DNA from: Flavobacteriaceae bacterium
GTDB taxonomy: Bacteria; Bacteroidota; Bacteroidia; Flavobacteriales; Flavobacteriaceae
Direction of reading: 5' to 3'
Length of the DNA: 63,598 nucleotides
Assembly: GCA_018623195.1 (NCBI GenBank)
Contig: JAAZVY010000004.1
Location: forward strand, 1 to 63,598
In this document: piece by piece, positions 1 to 8,350 of the stretch
Layout of the letters: every line of letters starts with the position of its first letter
Numbering within the stretch: the first letter of the stretch is position 1
The notes under the pieces: model-generated
The model's input: the letters and a program-made list of their open reading frames with translations, nothing else
Databases searched by the model: none
Told to the model about the DNA's origin: nothing
Position numbers and translations under genes: made by a program

Positions 1-1104
1 GCCTGCGAGATCAAGAACTACGATGTGCAAGAGCACTTTGATCGTAAGGAGGCTCGTAAACTCGACCCTTTTACTCAGTATGCTATGATTGCTGCTGATG
101 AGGCGATTTCAGATGCAGACTTGCAGATAGAGAAACTAGATAAGTACCGAGTAGGGGTGATTTGGGGTGCTGGTATTGGAGGGTTAGAAACCTTCCAGAA
201 TCAGATTCTCGATCATGCAAGCGGAGATGGAACTCCAAAGTTCAACCCATTCTTTATTCCTAAAATGATCGCGGATATCGCTCCAGGGCATATTTCGATT
301 AAGCACGGTTTCATGGGCCCTAATTATACGACAGTTTCGGCTTGTGCCTCTTCGGCTAATGCGCTAATTGACGCACTGAATACCATTCGAATGGGTTACT
401 GTGATGTAGTTGTGAGTGGAGGTTCAGAAGCGGCCGTTAACCTTTCAGGGGTTGCTGGGTTCAATGCGATGCACGCTCTTTCAACAAACAATGATAGTCC
501 AGAGACGGCTTCGAGACCATTTGACGCAACACGAGATGGGTTTGTATTGGGAGAAGGCGCTGGAGCATTGATTTTAGAAGAATTAGATCATGCAATTGCT
601 CGTGGCGCTAAAATTTATGCTGAGGTCATTGGAGGTGGATTGTCAAGTGATGCCTACCATCTAACCGCTCCGCATCCTGACGGATTAGGAGTAATTCGCG
701 TTATGGAGAACTGTCTGAAAGATTCTGGAATCAAACCAGAAGACGTAGACGCAATCAATACACACGGAACTTCAACTCCTCTCGGTGACGTTGCTGAATT
801 AAAAGCAATTTCTACCGTATTTGGAGATCATGCACCGAATATTAATATTAATTCCACTAAATCGATGACTGGCCACCTTTTGGGAGCGGCTGGAGCTATC
901 GAGGCGATTGCCTCTACGCTTTCCATTGTGAATGGAATTGTACCTCCTACCATTAACCACAGTGTAGTAGATGAGCGAATTGATAGTCGCCTGAATTTAA
1001 CCCTGAACCAAGCTCAAAAGCGCGATGTTACTATCGCGATGAGCAACACGTTCGGTTTTGGCGGTCACAACGCTTGTGTGGTACTGAAAAAATATAACGC
1101 CTAA
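1..1104 (+). CDS. fabF: 3-oxoacyl-[ACP] synthase II, 5'-truncated
   Basis: Condensing enzyme of fatty-acid elongation, which joins malonyl-ACP to a growing acyl-ACP in the cytoplasm. The reading frame is open from the first base, and the residues before the first possible GTG (base 25) already match the family, so the true start lies upstream of the window. The thiolase-fold catalytic triad is visible: the Cys in SACASSAN (codon at 343), the His in NTHGTSTP (codon at 763) and the His in MTGHLLGAAG (codon at 874). The C-terminal FGFGGHNA motif is also present. About 367 codons are seen against a usual 410-420, so some 45-50 N-terminal residues are missing. rnc follows after three bases, a common order in Bacteroidetes, where acpP usually precedes fabF. 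Confidence 0.96.
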   Translation, partial: ACEIKNYDVQEHFDRKEARKLDPFTQYAMIAADEAISDADLQIEKLDKYRVGVIWGAGIGGLETFQNQILDHASGDGTPKFNPFFIPKMIADIAPGHISIKHGFMGPNYTTVSACASSANALIDALNTIRMGYCDVVVSGGSEAAVNLSGVAGFNAMHALSTNNDSPETASRPFDATRDGFVLGEGAGALILEELDHAIARGAKIYAEVIGGGLSSDAYHLTAPHPDGLGVIRVMENCLKDSGIKPEDVDAINTHGTSTPLGDVAELKAISTVFGDHAPNININSTKSMTGHLLGAAGAIEAIASTLSIVNGIVPPTINHSVVDERIDSRLNLTLNQAQKRDVTIAMSNTFGFGGHNACVVLKKYNA

Positions 1105-1107
1105 GAA

Positions 1108-1845
1108 ATGATATTTAAGCGAAGACCCAGAAAGGCTTTATCCGCAGAGGATAAGGCTTTTCTCGTCGAGCTTAAGGAAATTCTTGGGTTCTCTCCAAAC
1201 GACCTTACTTACTATCAAAGAGCTTTTGTTCATCGTTCGATGAATCTTAAAGACGAGAAGGGAGCTCCTGTTAATTATGAACGTTTAGAATTTCTTGGTG
1301 ACGCCATGATTGGGGTTATTATATCTAAACATCTGTTTAAGGAAGTGCCCACGGGCGATGAGGGTTATTTAACTAAAATGCGCTCTAAAATTGTTAGTCG
1401 TATTCACCTTAATGAATTAGGTAAAGAACTTTCGTTAGACCGTTTTTTAAAAAGTAAAATTGCCAAGGAGCAGTTCGGAGACAATCTCTACGGTAATTTA
1501 TTCGAGGCTCTGGTCGGCGCCATTTATCTCGATAGAGGCCACGATTATTGCGAACGCTTTCTAGAAAAACGTGTAATTACTCCCCATGTTGACATTGAGC
1601 GTTTGGAGGGTAAAGTAATGTCTTATAAGAGTTTGATGATTGAGTGGTGTCAAAAACACAAACACTCGTTTAGCTTCGAAGTTTTTGATGACACGGGAGG
1701 AGAAGAGAAAACTCATTTTGGGGTGCGTTTCATTGTTGATGGAAAAGTAATTGCTCGAGCAAGAGAAACGGCGAAAAAGCGCGCAGAAGAGAAGGCGGCC
1801 AAAAGGGCCTTTTTCGCGCTTCAGGATACCATTAATAAGAAGTAA
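1108..1845 (+). CDS. rnc: Ribonuclease III
   Basis: Double-strand-specific endoribonuclease that processes rRNA precursors and structured mRNAs. The RNase III signature NYERLEFLGDAMIG lies near residues 56-69, with its catalytic acidic residues, and a second acidic site is in NLFEALVGAIYLDRG near residues 130-144. A C-terminal double-stranded-RNA-binding domain occupies roughly residues 170-240 and ends in the typical KKRAEEKAAKRAF helix. The length of 245 residues is normal for Bacteroidetes. It starts three bases after the fabF stop, and its TAA shares a base with the next ATG, so it is translated within one operon. Confidence 0.96.
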   Translation: MIFKRRPRKALSAEDKAFLVELKEILGFSPNDLTYYQRAFVHRSMNLKDEKGAPVNYERLEFLGDAMIGVIISKHLFKEVPTGDEGYLTKMRSKIVSRIHLNELGKELSLDRFLKSKIAKEQFGDNLYGNLFEALVGAIYLDRGHDYCERFLEKRVITPHVDIERLEGKVMSYKSLMIEWCQKHKHSFSFEVFDDTGGEEKTHFGVRFIVDGKVIARARETAKKRAEEKAAKRAFFALQDTINKK

Positions 1846-2303
1846 TGGCTAAACACGTACTTAGCTTGGATCTCGATGACGAGCCACTTACGATTATTGC
1901 TGTACACAGCGGTGAAGAAGATTATCGTTTAGTATATTGGCTCAATCAAAGCCTCAATCTTAGGCTTCAAAGAGAGGTTGAAGACCTAGAATTTGCGAAT
2001 CATATCTTTGCGCCATGGTATGTGTTTGAAAACGAATTAGAGTTTACCCGATTCGTGCTTTTGCCTAATAAAATAGAAGGAGACACTGAAGACCAAGAGA
2101 TCGATTTATTTTCAGGCGGATTTAAGCAGGTACACTACGTATTGCCTGAATTTAAAAAAGCGAACTATCTTTTGAAGGTTGAAGGTGTATCTGATAAAGA
2201 TTTAACCGAAATATTGAATAAACTTAAGGGTTTGCCTGAGATAGTAATGGCGTATGCTTTAAATTCGCAGCAAATCAAATCAAGGACGAACTTAATTTTC
2301 TAA
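1845..2303 (+). CDS. IPExxxVDY-family conserved protein
   Basis: Small acidic cytoplasmic protein of 152 residues with no signal peptide or membrane segment. Its position between rnc and pyk, with TAATG junctions on both sides, is where flavobacterial genomes carry the IPExxxVDY family. The assignment rests mainly on this synteny and on length. The protein's function is not established. It has no catalytic motif I recognise. Translational coupling to both neighbours suggests it is made together with RNase III and pyruvate kinase. Confidence 0.6.
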   Translation: MAKHVLSLDLDDEPLTIIAVHSGEEDYRLVYWLNQSLNLRLQREVEDLEFANHIFAPWYVFENELEFTRFVLLPNKIEGDTEDQEIDLFSGGFKQVHYVLPEFKKANYLLKVEGVSDKDLTEILNKLKGLPEIVMAYALNSQQIKSRTNLIF

Positions 2304-3739
2304 TGAATATGCAAGAACGTAAGAAAACCAAAATATTAGCTACTCTAGGCCCAGCAACCGCTTCGAAGGAGGTTTTACGCAAGATGATGTTAGCAGGAGC
2401 TGATGTGTTTCGTATCAACTTTTCTCATGCCGACTACGATGCGGTAAGAGAGCGAGTAGAAATGATACGAGAACTGAATGAGGAGCTCGGCCGTAACACA
2501 GGAATTCTTGCAGATCTTCAGGGTCCAAAACTTCGTGTTGGAGTAATGGAGGACGGTATTGAGGTTGCCCCTGGCGATCGAATTGCATTTAAAACGGGAG
2601 AGAAGTTTGTCGGAAACAAGGAAGCGGTTTACATGACCTATCCCGAATTTCCAAGAGATGTAAAGCCTGGTGAACGAATTCTCCTTGATGATGGAAAGTT
2701 AATTTTTAGAGTGGCTGAGACCAACGGTACAGATACTGTTGTTGCCGAGGTTGAACAAGGAGGACCATTAAAATCTAAGAAGGGAGTTAATCTTCCTAAC
2801 ACGGATATTTCACTTCCTGCACTTACTCCTAAAGATATCGAGGATGCGATCTTCGCCATTTCACTTCAGGTCGATTGGCTTGCGCTTTCTTTTGTTCGTC
2901 ATGCGCAAGACATCAAAGACCTTCAAGAACTGATTGAGAAGCATTCAGATTACAAGATTCCGATCATCTCTAAAATCGAAAAGCCAGAAGCAATTACGAA
3001 TATAGACGAGATCGTTGCTCTTAGTGATGGAATTATGGTTGCACGTGGTGATTTAGGGGTTGAAGTACCTGCTGAAGAAGTTCCTTTGCTTCAGAAGCAA
3101 CTTGTTCAAAAGTCAAAAGAAGCACGTATCCCGGTAGTTATCGCTACGCAGATGATGGAGACCATGATGGACAGTTTAACACCTACCCGTGCTGAAGTAA
3201 ACGATGTTGGAAATTCTGTAATGGACGGAGCAGACGCGGTTATGCTTTCAGGAGAGACTTCTGTAGGGCAATATCCTGTTGAGGTAGTCGCTAAAATGGC
3301 ATCCATCATTCGTGCTGTAGAAAACGTAGATACTTTCTGTTCTCAAGCTAAGCCTTCACTAATTCGTACCAATCGCTTCGTTTCAAAAGCCGTGTGTCAT
3401 CACGCCGCGCTACTTGCCAATGAGGTAGAAGCGAAAACGATTATGACTCTTACGAATTCTGGTTATACCGCGTTTCAGGTGTCTTCTTGGAGACCGAAAT
3501 CATTCATTTTAGCTTTTACCGATAACCGTAGAATATTAGGACGCCTAAATCTTCTGTGGGGTGTTTATGCACACTACTATGATAAATACGGATCTACCGA
3601 CGAAACGGTGGAAGACATCATTGATATCGCAAAAGAAAACCAGTATCTAGAAAAAGGAGACATGGCGATAACCTTAACCTCTATGCCTATAGAGAAAAAA
3701 GGAATGGTAAATAGCCTTCGAGTTACTGAAGTAGAATAA
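2303..3739 (+). CDS. pyk: Pyruvate kinase
   Basis: Last step of glycolysis: phosphoenolpyruvate plus ADP gives pyruvate and ATP. The N-terminus KTKILATLGPA and the motif FRINFSHA match the TIM-barrel A domain. The signature IISKIEKPEAI with the catalytic Lys, followed by MVARGDLGVE, lies near residues 230-260, and the MLSGETSVGQYP motif is present. Length of 478 residues is standard for the single-chain enzyme with A, B and C domains. Its ATG overlaps the preceding TAA by one base. A second ATG two codons in is an equally possible start. A CYTH phosphohydrolase gene follows nine bases downstream. Confidence 0.97.
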   Translation: MNMQERKKTKILATLGPATASKEVLRKMMLAGADVFRINFSHADYDAVRERVEMIRELNEELGRNTGILADLQGPKLRVGVMEDGIEVAPGDRIAFKTGEKFVGNKEAVYMTYPEFPRDVKPGERILLDDGKLIFRVAETNGTDTVVAEVEQGGPLKSKKGVNLPNTDISLPALTPKDIEDAIFAISLQVDWLALSFVRHAQDIKDLQELIEKHSDYKIPIISKIEKPEAITNIDEIVALSDGIMVARGDLGVEVPAEEVPLLQKQLVQKSKEARIPVVIATQMMETMMDSLTPTRAEVNDVGNSVMDGADAVMLSGETSVGQYPVEVVAKMASIIRAVENVDTFCSQAKPSLIRTNRFVSKAVCHHAALLANEVEAKTIMTLTNSGYTAFQVSSWRPKSFILAFTDNRRILGRLNLLWGVYAHYYDKYGSTDETVEDIIDIAKENQYLEKGDMAITLTSMPIEKKGMVNSLRVTEVE

Positions 3740-3748
3740 GCTTCTGAG

Positions 3749-4222
3749 ATGAAGCCTGAGATCGAACGAAAATTTCTACTAACCTCTGAACAAGCCTTAG
3801 CCTTAAAAGCTGAGGCTACTCATAAGAAAAAGTTGAAGCAAGGTTATCTTGCCGAAGGAGAGCATGTCATCTTACGCGCCCGTATTTCAGACGATAATGC
3901 CTATTTAACGATCAAGGAAAAGGCTCAGGGTAGCTCGAGACTAGAGCTTGAAACTTCGATTGAGTTATCTGATGCAGAAAAGCTACTCGACCTTTGTTCT
4001 AATCAGATTGAAAAAACGAGACATCTGATCAAACGAGACTATCTAATAGAACTTGACGAATTTCATGCCGAAAATGAGGGACTCTGGCTCGCTGAGATTG
4101 AGTTCAACTCTATTGAGGAGTCTGAAAGTTTTATCCCCCCTGCTGAGTTAGGCAAAGAGGTTACCGATGACTACCGGTACTACAATTCTTATCTAGTGGA
4201 TCACCCCTATACCCGTTGGTAA
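3749..4222 (+). CDS. CYTH-domain triphosphate-tunnel phosphohydrolase
   Basis: CYTH proteins fold into a beta-barrel tunnel that binds triphosphates; single-domain bacterial forms typically hydrolyse inorganic triphosphate. The defining ExExK motif is seen at the N-terminus as EIERKFLL (residues 4-11). Further tunnel-lining charged strands are LRARIS, LTIKEKAQG, RLELETSIEL and LWLAEIEF. The length of 157 residues fits the short bacterial branch rather than YgiF-like two-domain forms or true adenylate cyclases. It is the last gene of the fabF/rnc/pyk run and is convergent with pheS, only three bases separating the stops. Triphosphatase activity is inferred from the family. Confidence 0.8.
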   Translation: MKPEIERKFLLTSEQALALKAEATHKKKLKQGYLAEGEHVILRARISDDNAYLTIKEKAQGSSRLELETSIELSDAEKLLDLCSNQIEKTRHLIKRDYLIELDEFHAENEGLWLAEIEFNSIEESESFIPPAELGKEVTDDYRYYNSYLVDHPYTRW

Positions 4223-4225
4223 TTT

Positions 4226-5245
4226 TTAGTGGAGTCCTTTAAATTGCTCTAAAAAACGAAGGTCATTCTCGCTTAGCAGTCTGATATCAGGGATTTGATG
4301 CAATAATAAGGCGATTCGATCGATACCCATTCCGAATGCATATCCTGAGTATTCTTCAGGGTCGATACCACAGTTTTTCAGCACATTAGGATCAACCATT
4401 CCACAACCCATGATTTCTAACCATCCGGTACCCTTGGTCATACGGTAATCGGTTTCAGTTTCAAGACCCCAGTATACATCCACCTCTGCACTGGGTTCAG
4501 TGAATGGGAAATAAGAAGGTCGAAGACGAATCTCTGATTTTCCAAAAAGCTCCGTAGTAAAGTATTGTAGGGTCTGTTTTAGGTCAGCGAAGGATACATT
4601 TTTATCGATGTATAGACCTTCGATCTGATGAAAGAAACAATGTGATCTTGCTGAAATAGCCTCATTCCTGTACACTCTTCCTGGCGAAATGGTACGAATA
4701 GGAGGCCTATTTTCTTCCATGAAACGCACCTGAACTGATGAAGTATGTGTTCTAAGAAGAATGTCAGGATCGGTCTGAATGAAAAAGGTGTCTTGCATGT
4801 CTCTTGCCGGATGGTGATCAGGCAAATTGAGTGCAGTAAAATTGTGCCAGTCATCTTCGATTTCTGGTCCTTCAGAAACAGTAAAACCAATCGTTGAAAA
4901 AATGTCGATGATGCGGTTTCTAACAATAGAAATAGGGTGTCTAGATCCGACTTCGATTGGGAATCCTGGTCGGGTAAGATCTTGTTGTGGCGCTGATTTT
5001 CGTTCGTTAGATTTCAGCACTGCTTTTTGTTCATCCAGTTTCTCTTGAACTGTTGATTTGAGTTCATTGACTACCTGTCCGAAAGCTTTTTTGTCTTCAG
5101 GAGCGACCGATTTGAAGGCGGCGAAAAACGTGTTTAGTAATCCTTTTTTCCCCAGGTATTCTAATCGAAACGATTCTAGCACCTCAGCAGATGACGCTTC
5201 AAACTGTTTGACTTTTTCTATATGGCCTTTAATTTCCTCGATCAT
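4226..5245 (-). CDS. pheS: Phenylalanyl-tRNA synthetase alpha subunit
   Basis: Catalytic subunit of the class II alpha2-beta2 PheRS, which charges tRNA-Phe. The N-terminal coiled coil (residues 1-80) that binds tRNA contains FRLEYLGKKG. The catalytic core carries HPISIVRNRIIDIF, the DMQDTFF region, motif 2 RTISPGRVYRNE, FHQIEGLYID and the motif 3 segment GMGIDRIALLL. Length of 339 residues is normal. The ATG was chosen because it begins the coiled coil and lies 17 bases downstream of a good -7 box. The pheT partner is not adjacent, which is usual in Flavobacteria. Confidence 0.97.
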   Translation of the reverse strand: MIEEIKGHIEKVKQFEASSAEVLESFRLEYLGKKGLLNTFFAAFKSVAPEDKKAFGQVVNELKSTVQEKLDEQKAVLKSNERKSAPQQDLTRPGFPIEVGSRHPISIVRNRIIDIFSTIGFTVSEGPEIEDDWHNFTALNLPDHHPARDMQDTFFIQTDPDILLRTHTSSVQVRFMEENRPPIRTISPGRVYRNEAISARSHCFFHQIEGLYIDKNVSFADLKQTLQYFTTELFGKSEIRLRPSYFPFTEPSAEVDVYWGLETETDYRMTKGTGWLEIMGCGMVDPNVLKNCGIDPEEYSGYAFGMGIDRIALLLHQIPDIRLLSENDLRFLEQFKGLH

Positions 5246-5262
5246 GATTCTGAAATATCCGA

Positions 5263-5270
5263 CAAATTTA
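5263..5270 (-). promoter_or_regulatory. Promoter -7 box for pheS
   Basis: The minus strand reads TAAATTTG, an exact match to the Bacteroidetes housekeeping -7 consensus TAnnTTTG, 17 bases before the pheS ATG. No clear TTG is seen at the expected -33 spacing, so only the -7 element is supported. Confidence 0.5.
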
Positions 5271-5337
5271 ATAAAACCTCTGAGAGGCCTTAGGCGAGGC
5301 CAATTATTATTTGTTATTTTAGGGGAAACGCTAACCG

Positions 5338-6909
5338 ATGAATAATTTAAAGTCTGATTTTCCAGCCAGTATTGTTGTTTTCTTTGTTGCCTTACCTCTT
5401 TGTTTAGGGATTGCGTTAGCCTCAGGAGCCCCCCTTATATCTGGGTTAATTGCAGGAATCGTAGGAGGTATTATCGTAGGTTCTTTAAGCGGTTCGCAAA
5501 TTGGGGTAAGTGGTCCAGCAGCAGGTTTAGCAGCGATCGTATTAACAGCTATTACCAGCTTAGGAGGTTTCGAGACCTTTTTGGTTGCTGTGATTTTGGC
5601 AGGAATCTTTCAGATCATCCTAGGGGTAATGAAGGCTGGAGTCATTGGGTATTTCTTTCCAGCATCAGTCATCAAGGGAATGCTTTCAGCCATTGGGATC
5701 ATTATCATTCTAAAGCAAATACCACATTTTTTCGGTTATGATGCAGACTGGGAGGGAGACCTTAGCTTTATCGAGGCGGATGGTAGTAACACCTTTAGTC
5801 GTCTTCTTATGACGGTGAAACAAATTAGCACCGGCTCTACCATCATTTCTGTTATTTCTTTAGCTCTATTAATTCTATGGGATAAAGTGCTTATTCACAA
5901 GGGCCCAATTTTCAGAATTATTCAGGGACCTATCGTCGCTGTTGCACTGGGAATTATTTACTCTATATCTTTTGCAGGTGATGCTAACTTAGGAATTTCA
6001 CCTGAGCATCTAGTAGCTGTGCCTATTTTCGACTTAGGAGCGGGAATAACAAGTCAACTCACCTTTCCAAACTTCGCCGCAATTCAAAATACTGAGGTTT
6101 GGATAGTCGCTGTTACGATTTGTGTAGTAGCTAGTTTAGAAACGCTACTTTGTGTGGAGGCAACAGACAAATTAGATCCACATAAAAGAGTAACTCCAAC
6201 GAATCGAGAATTATTTGCACAAGGTGTGGGTAATGTTATCTCAGGCGCCATTGGAGGCCTCCCAATTACTCAAGTAATTGTTCGAAGCTCGGCCAATATT
6301 CAGTCCAGAAATAAGACCAAGGCTTCTGCTATTATTCACGGATTTCTGCTGCTTATTGCCGTATTTATTTTACCAAATGTTATTAATCTTATTCCCTTAT
6401 CAGTCCTAGCCGCTATACTGTTAATGGTAGGATATAAACTGGCTAAACCTGCGCTATTCAAATCGATGTATCGTCTAGGGAAAAAGCAGTTTATTCCTTT
6501 TATCGTTACGATTGTAGGTATTGTGTTTACCGATCTATTGATAGGTATCATTATGGGTCTAGCAACCTCTCTGGTAATTATTCTTCTTGAAAGCTTTAAC
6601 AACTCTCACTTCATGCATTTGAAGAAAGAAGAGAGCTTAAGTAGTATTGTGTTAGCCGAAGAGGTGACCTTTTTTAATAAGGCCGCTATACTAAAATCTC
6701 TTCAAGAAATCCCAAATGGAAATAAGCTCGAAATTGATTTTAGAGCAACGGTGTTCATCGATTACGACGTTATCGAGATTCTTCATGAATTCCAAGAAAA
6801 GGCCTCAGAAAGAGACATCTCAATAACCTTCATCTTTGAAAATGAGAAGGTTGAGTCGCCAACGAATTTAATTGAACGACTCTTAAACAAGAGAAAAGTT
6901 CAAGCTTAG
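5338..6909 (+). CDS. SulP-family anion (bicarbonate/sulfate) transporter
   Basis: Inner-membrane anion transporter of the SLC26/SulP family. The N-terminal segment FPASIVVFFVALPLCLGIAL and the following glycine-rich helices with GSQIGVSGPAAGL match the family core, and about 12-14 hydrophobic segments span residues 8-420. The C-terminal 100 residues form a STAS-like cytoplasmic domain with FRATVFIDYDVIEILHEF. Length of 523 residues is typical. The end faces a beta-carbonic anhydrase gene seven bases away. SulP proteins paired or fused with carbonic anhydrases are usually taken as bicarbonate transporters, so bicarbonate uptake is the likelier role, but sulfate cannot be excluded from sequence alone. 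Confidence 0.88.
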   Translation: MNNLKSDFPASIVVFFVALPLCLGIALASGAPLISGLIAGIVGGIIVGSLSGSQIGVSGPAAGLAAIVLTAITSLGGFETFLVAVILAGIFQIILGVMKAGVIGYFFPASVIKGMLSAIGIIIILKQIPHFFGYDADWEGDLSFIEADGSNTFSRLLMTVKQISTGSTIISVISLALLILWDKVLIHKGPIFRIIQGPIVAVALGIIYSISFAGDANLGISPEHLVAVPIFDLGAGITSQLTFPNFAAIQNTEVWIVAVTICVVASLETLLCVEATDKLDPHKRVTPTNRELFAQGVGNVISGAIGGLPITQVIVRSSANIQSRNKTKASAIIHGFLLLIAVFILPNVINLIPLSVLAAILLMVGYKLAKPALFKSMYRLGKKQFIPFIVTIVGIVFTDLLIGIIMGLATSLVIILLESFNNSHFMHLKKEESLSSIVLAEEVTFFNKAAILKSLQEIPNGNKLEIDFRATVFIDYDVIEILHEFQEKASERDISITFIFENEKVESPTNLIERLLNKRKVQA

Positions 6910-6916
6910 TAAGGGC

Positions 6917-7546
6917 TTAATCGAGGAAACTCACTTTGCCTGTACCAACATCGTACATGGCTCCTACGATAGTGATTTTACCCTCTTCTTCTAAGCGTCT
7001 TAGAACGTTAGATTTTACGCGAATATTTTCTACCGATCGGTAGACGTTATTTTTTGCCACTTCATTCACAAATAGAAGGTTTGAAGAATTACGCATGGCG
7101 GGATCATTAGGTTCAACAGTCTCCTTTACAGAGGCATTGATTTTTGAAAGTAGACTGGTTAGATTACCTAACTCGACACTGTCACAGGCTCCTTTAACCG
7201 CGCCACACGAGGTATGACCCAGAACGACAATGGCTTTAGATCCTGCTGCGGCACATCCAAACTCTAAGCTGCCTAAAATATCTTCATTAATAATATTACC
7301 TGCCACAGTTGCAACGAAAAGCGATCCAATCCCTTGATCAAATACGGTAGTTGCAGGTACTCTAGAATCAATACAGCCTACAATACACGCAAAAGGAAAT
7401 TGTCCTTTCGAAGTCTCTTCAACCTGCGAAAGCAAGTCTCGTTCTCTCATCTCACGATTAACAAATCTTTTGTTGCCCTCCTTTAATAGTTCGATGGCTT
7501 CTTTTGGAGTCAATTTCGATTGACTTTCTGCTGTTTGAGTTGGCAT
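6917..7546 (-). CDS. Beta-class carbonic anhydrase
   Basis: Zinc enzyme that interconverts CO2 and bicarbonate. The zinc-site motif CIDSRVP (Cys ligand plus the Asp-Arg dyad) lies near residues 58-64 and the second motif HTSCGAVKGA (His and Cys ligands) near residues 111-120. The length of 209 residues is normal for the soluble beta class. No signal peptide is seen; the N-terminus QTAESQSKLTPKEAIELLK is polar, so it is cytoplasmic. It is convergent with the SulP transporter, and the pair probably supplies bicarbonate for carboxylation reactions. Its promoter box sits only six bases before the ATG. Confidence 0.94.
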   Translation of the reverse strand: MPTQTAESQSKLTPKEAIELLKEGNKRFVNREMRERDLLSQVEETSKGQFPFACIVGCIDSRVPATTVFDQGIGSLFVATVAGNIINEDILGSLEFGCAAAGSKAIVVLGHTSCGAVKGACDSVELGNLTSLLSKINASVKETVEPNDPAMRNSSNLLFVNEVAKNNVYRSVENIRVKSNVLRRLEEEGKITIVGAMYDVGTGKVSFLD

Positions 7547-7552
7547 GACAAG

Positions 7553-7583
7553 TAAATTTAGATCTTACCTAAAAGGTAGCAAA
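7553..7583 (-). promoter_or_regulatory. Promoter for carbonic anhydrase
   Basis: On the minus strand a -33 TTTG is followed after 19 bases by TAAATTTA, a one-mismatch form of the Bacteroidetes -7 box TAnnTTTG. The box ends six bases before the ATG, so the transcript would have little or no 5' leader. Confidence 0.55.
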
Positions 7584-7599
7584 TTTTCTAAATAAACTA

Positions 7600-8346
7600 C
7601 TACTCTCGAATAAATCGAATTGATGAAGTCGTAATCCAACCCGATTGACCGTTGGCAATCTCGATTTTTTGAAAGTTTTCAAAAGTTTCTAGTGGTTTTA
7701 CCTTGGTACCTTCGTGTAATTCGAAAGCAACAGGTGCATCCATTTTTGGATCACTAAGCACGGTTACGGCAGGCTCAAATACAATAGCATATTGCTCTGA
7801 TCGTTCGTTACTCTGAATAAAAAGATGAGTCAAAAAGGCCATTGAGGCAATTATCAGACTGGGGGTGGCAATTTTTCCTAAACGGGGTTTAACCGTTTTT
7901 GCAATGACAAATATTAGCGCGAAAAAAAGACTAGTCACAGCCCAACCTTCACTGTTCATCAGACCTGCAAAAAACGTATAAACTCGTTTTTTAATAGAGT
8001 CTGGTAGTGGTTCAATTCGGTCGATTCGTTGATTCTCTGCGAACTGCAAATTCGTTAGTAGATCAGCATCCTTCTTGAAGTGTAGTAAACCCTTTTCGTA
8101 ATAGAGAATACTTGATGCGGTTTGGCCATTTTTATAATAGGCGTTACCTAAATTTAAATAGACTTCTTTTGAATGTAGTCCTTCAGCTAATACCTCCTGA
8201 TAAGCTTTTATGGCAGCATCATAATCCTCTTCAAGATATGCTTTGTTACCGGTCTCAAAGGCTACTATTCCTTTTTCAAAACCAGCTTCTTGCGCGGTAA
8301 TCGATAGGCTTAAAAAAAGTATAATAAGTAGGGTTAAGCTTCGCAT
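7600..8346 (-). CDS. batE: BatE: TPR and SH3-like aerotolerance protein
   Basis: Last gene of the Bat (Bacteroides aerotolerance) operon. A signal peptide (MRSLTLLIILFLSLSITAQ) is followed by TPR repeats around residues 15-95 (for example AIKAYQEVLAEG and YLNLGNAYYKNGQ). Two membrane segments follow near residues 130-175, then a C-terminal bacterial SH3-like domain containing LHEGTKVKPLE and GQSGWITTSSIRFI. I chose the ATG that starts the signal peptide, four bases after the batD stop; an upstream start would overlap batD. Bat proteins are thought to act in or at the periplasm in stress tolerance, but their molecular task is unknown. Confidence 0.88.
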   Translation of the reverse strand: MRSLTLLIILFLSLSITAQEAGFEKGIVAFETGNKAYLEEDYDAAIKAYQEVLAEGLHSKEVYLNLGNAYYKNGQTASSILYYEKGLLHFKKDADLLTNLQFAENQRIDRIEPLPDSIKKRVYTFFAGLMNSEGWAVTSLFFALIFVIAKTVKPRLGKIATPSLIIASMAFLTHLFIQSNERSEQYAIVFEPAVTVLSDPKMDAPVAFELHEGTKVKPLETFENFQKIEIANGQSGWITTSSIRFIRE

Positions 8347-8350
8347 GGGT

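Noticed and set aside
5058-5345. A plus-strand open frame ending over the SulP start.
   Set aside because: It is antisense to pheS and overlaps the SulP gene; SulP begins properly at its own ATG.
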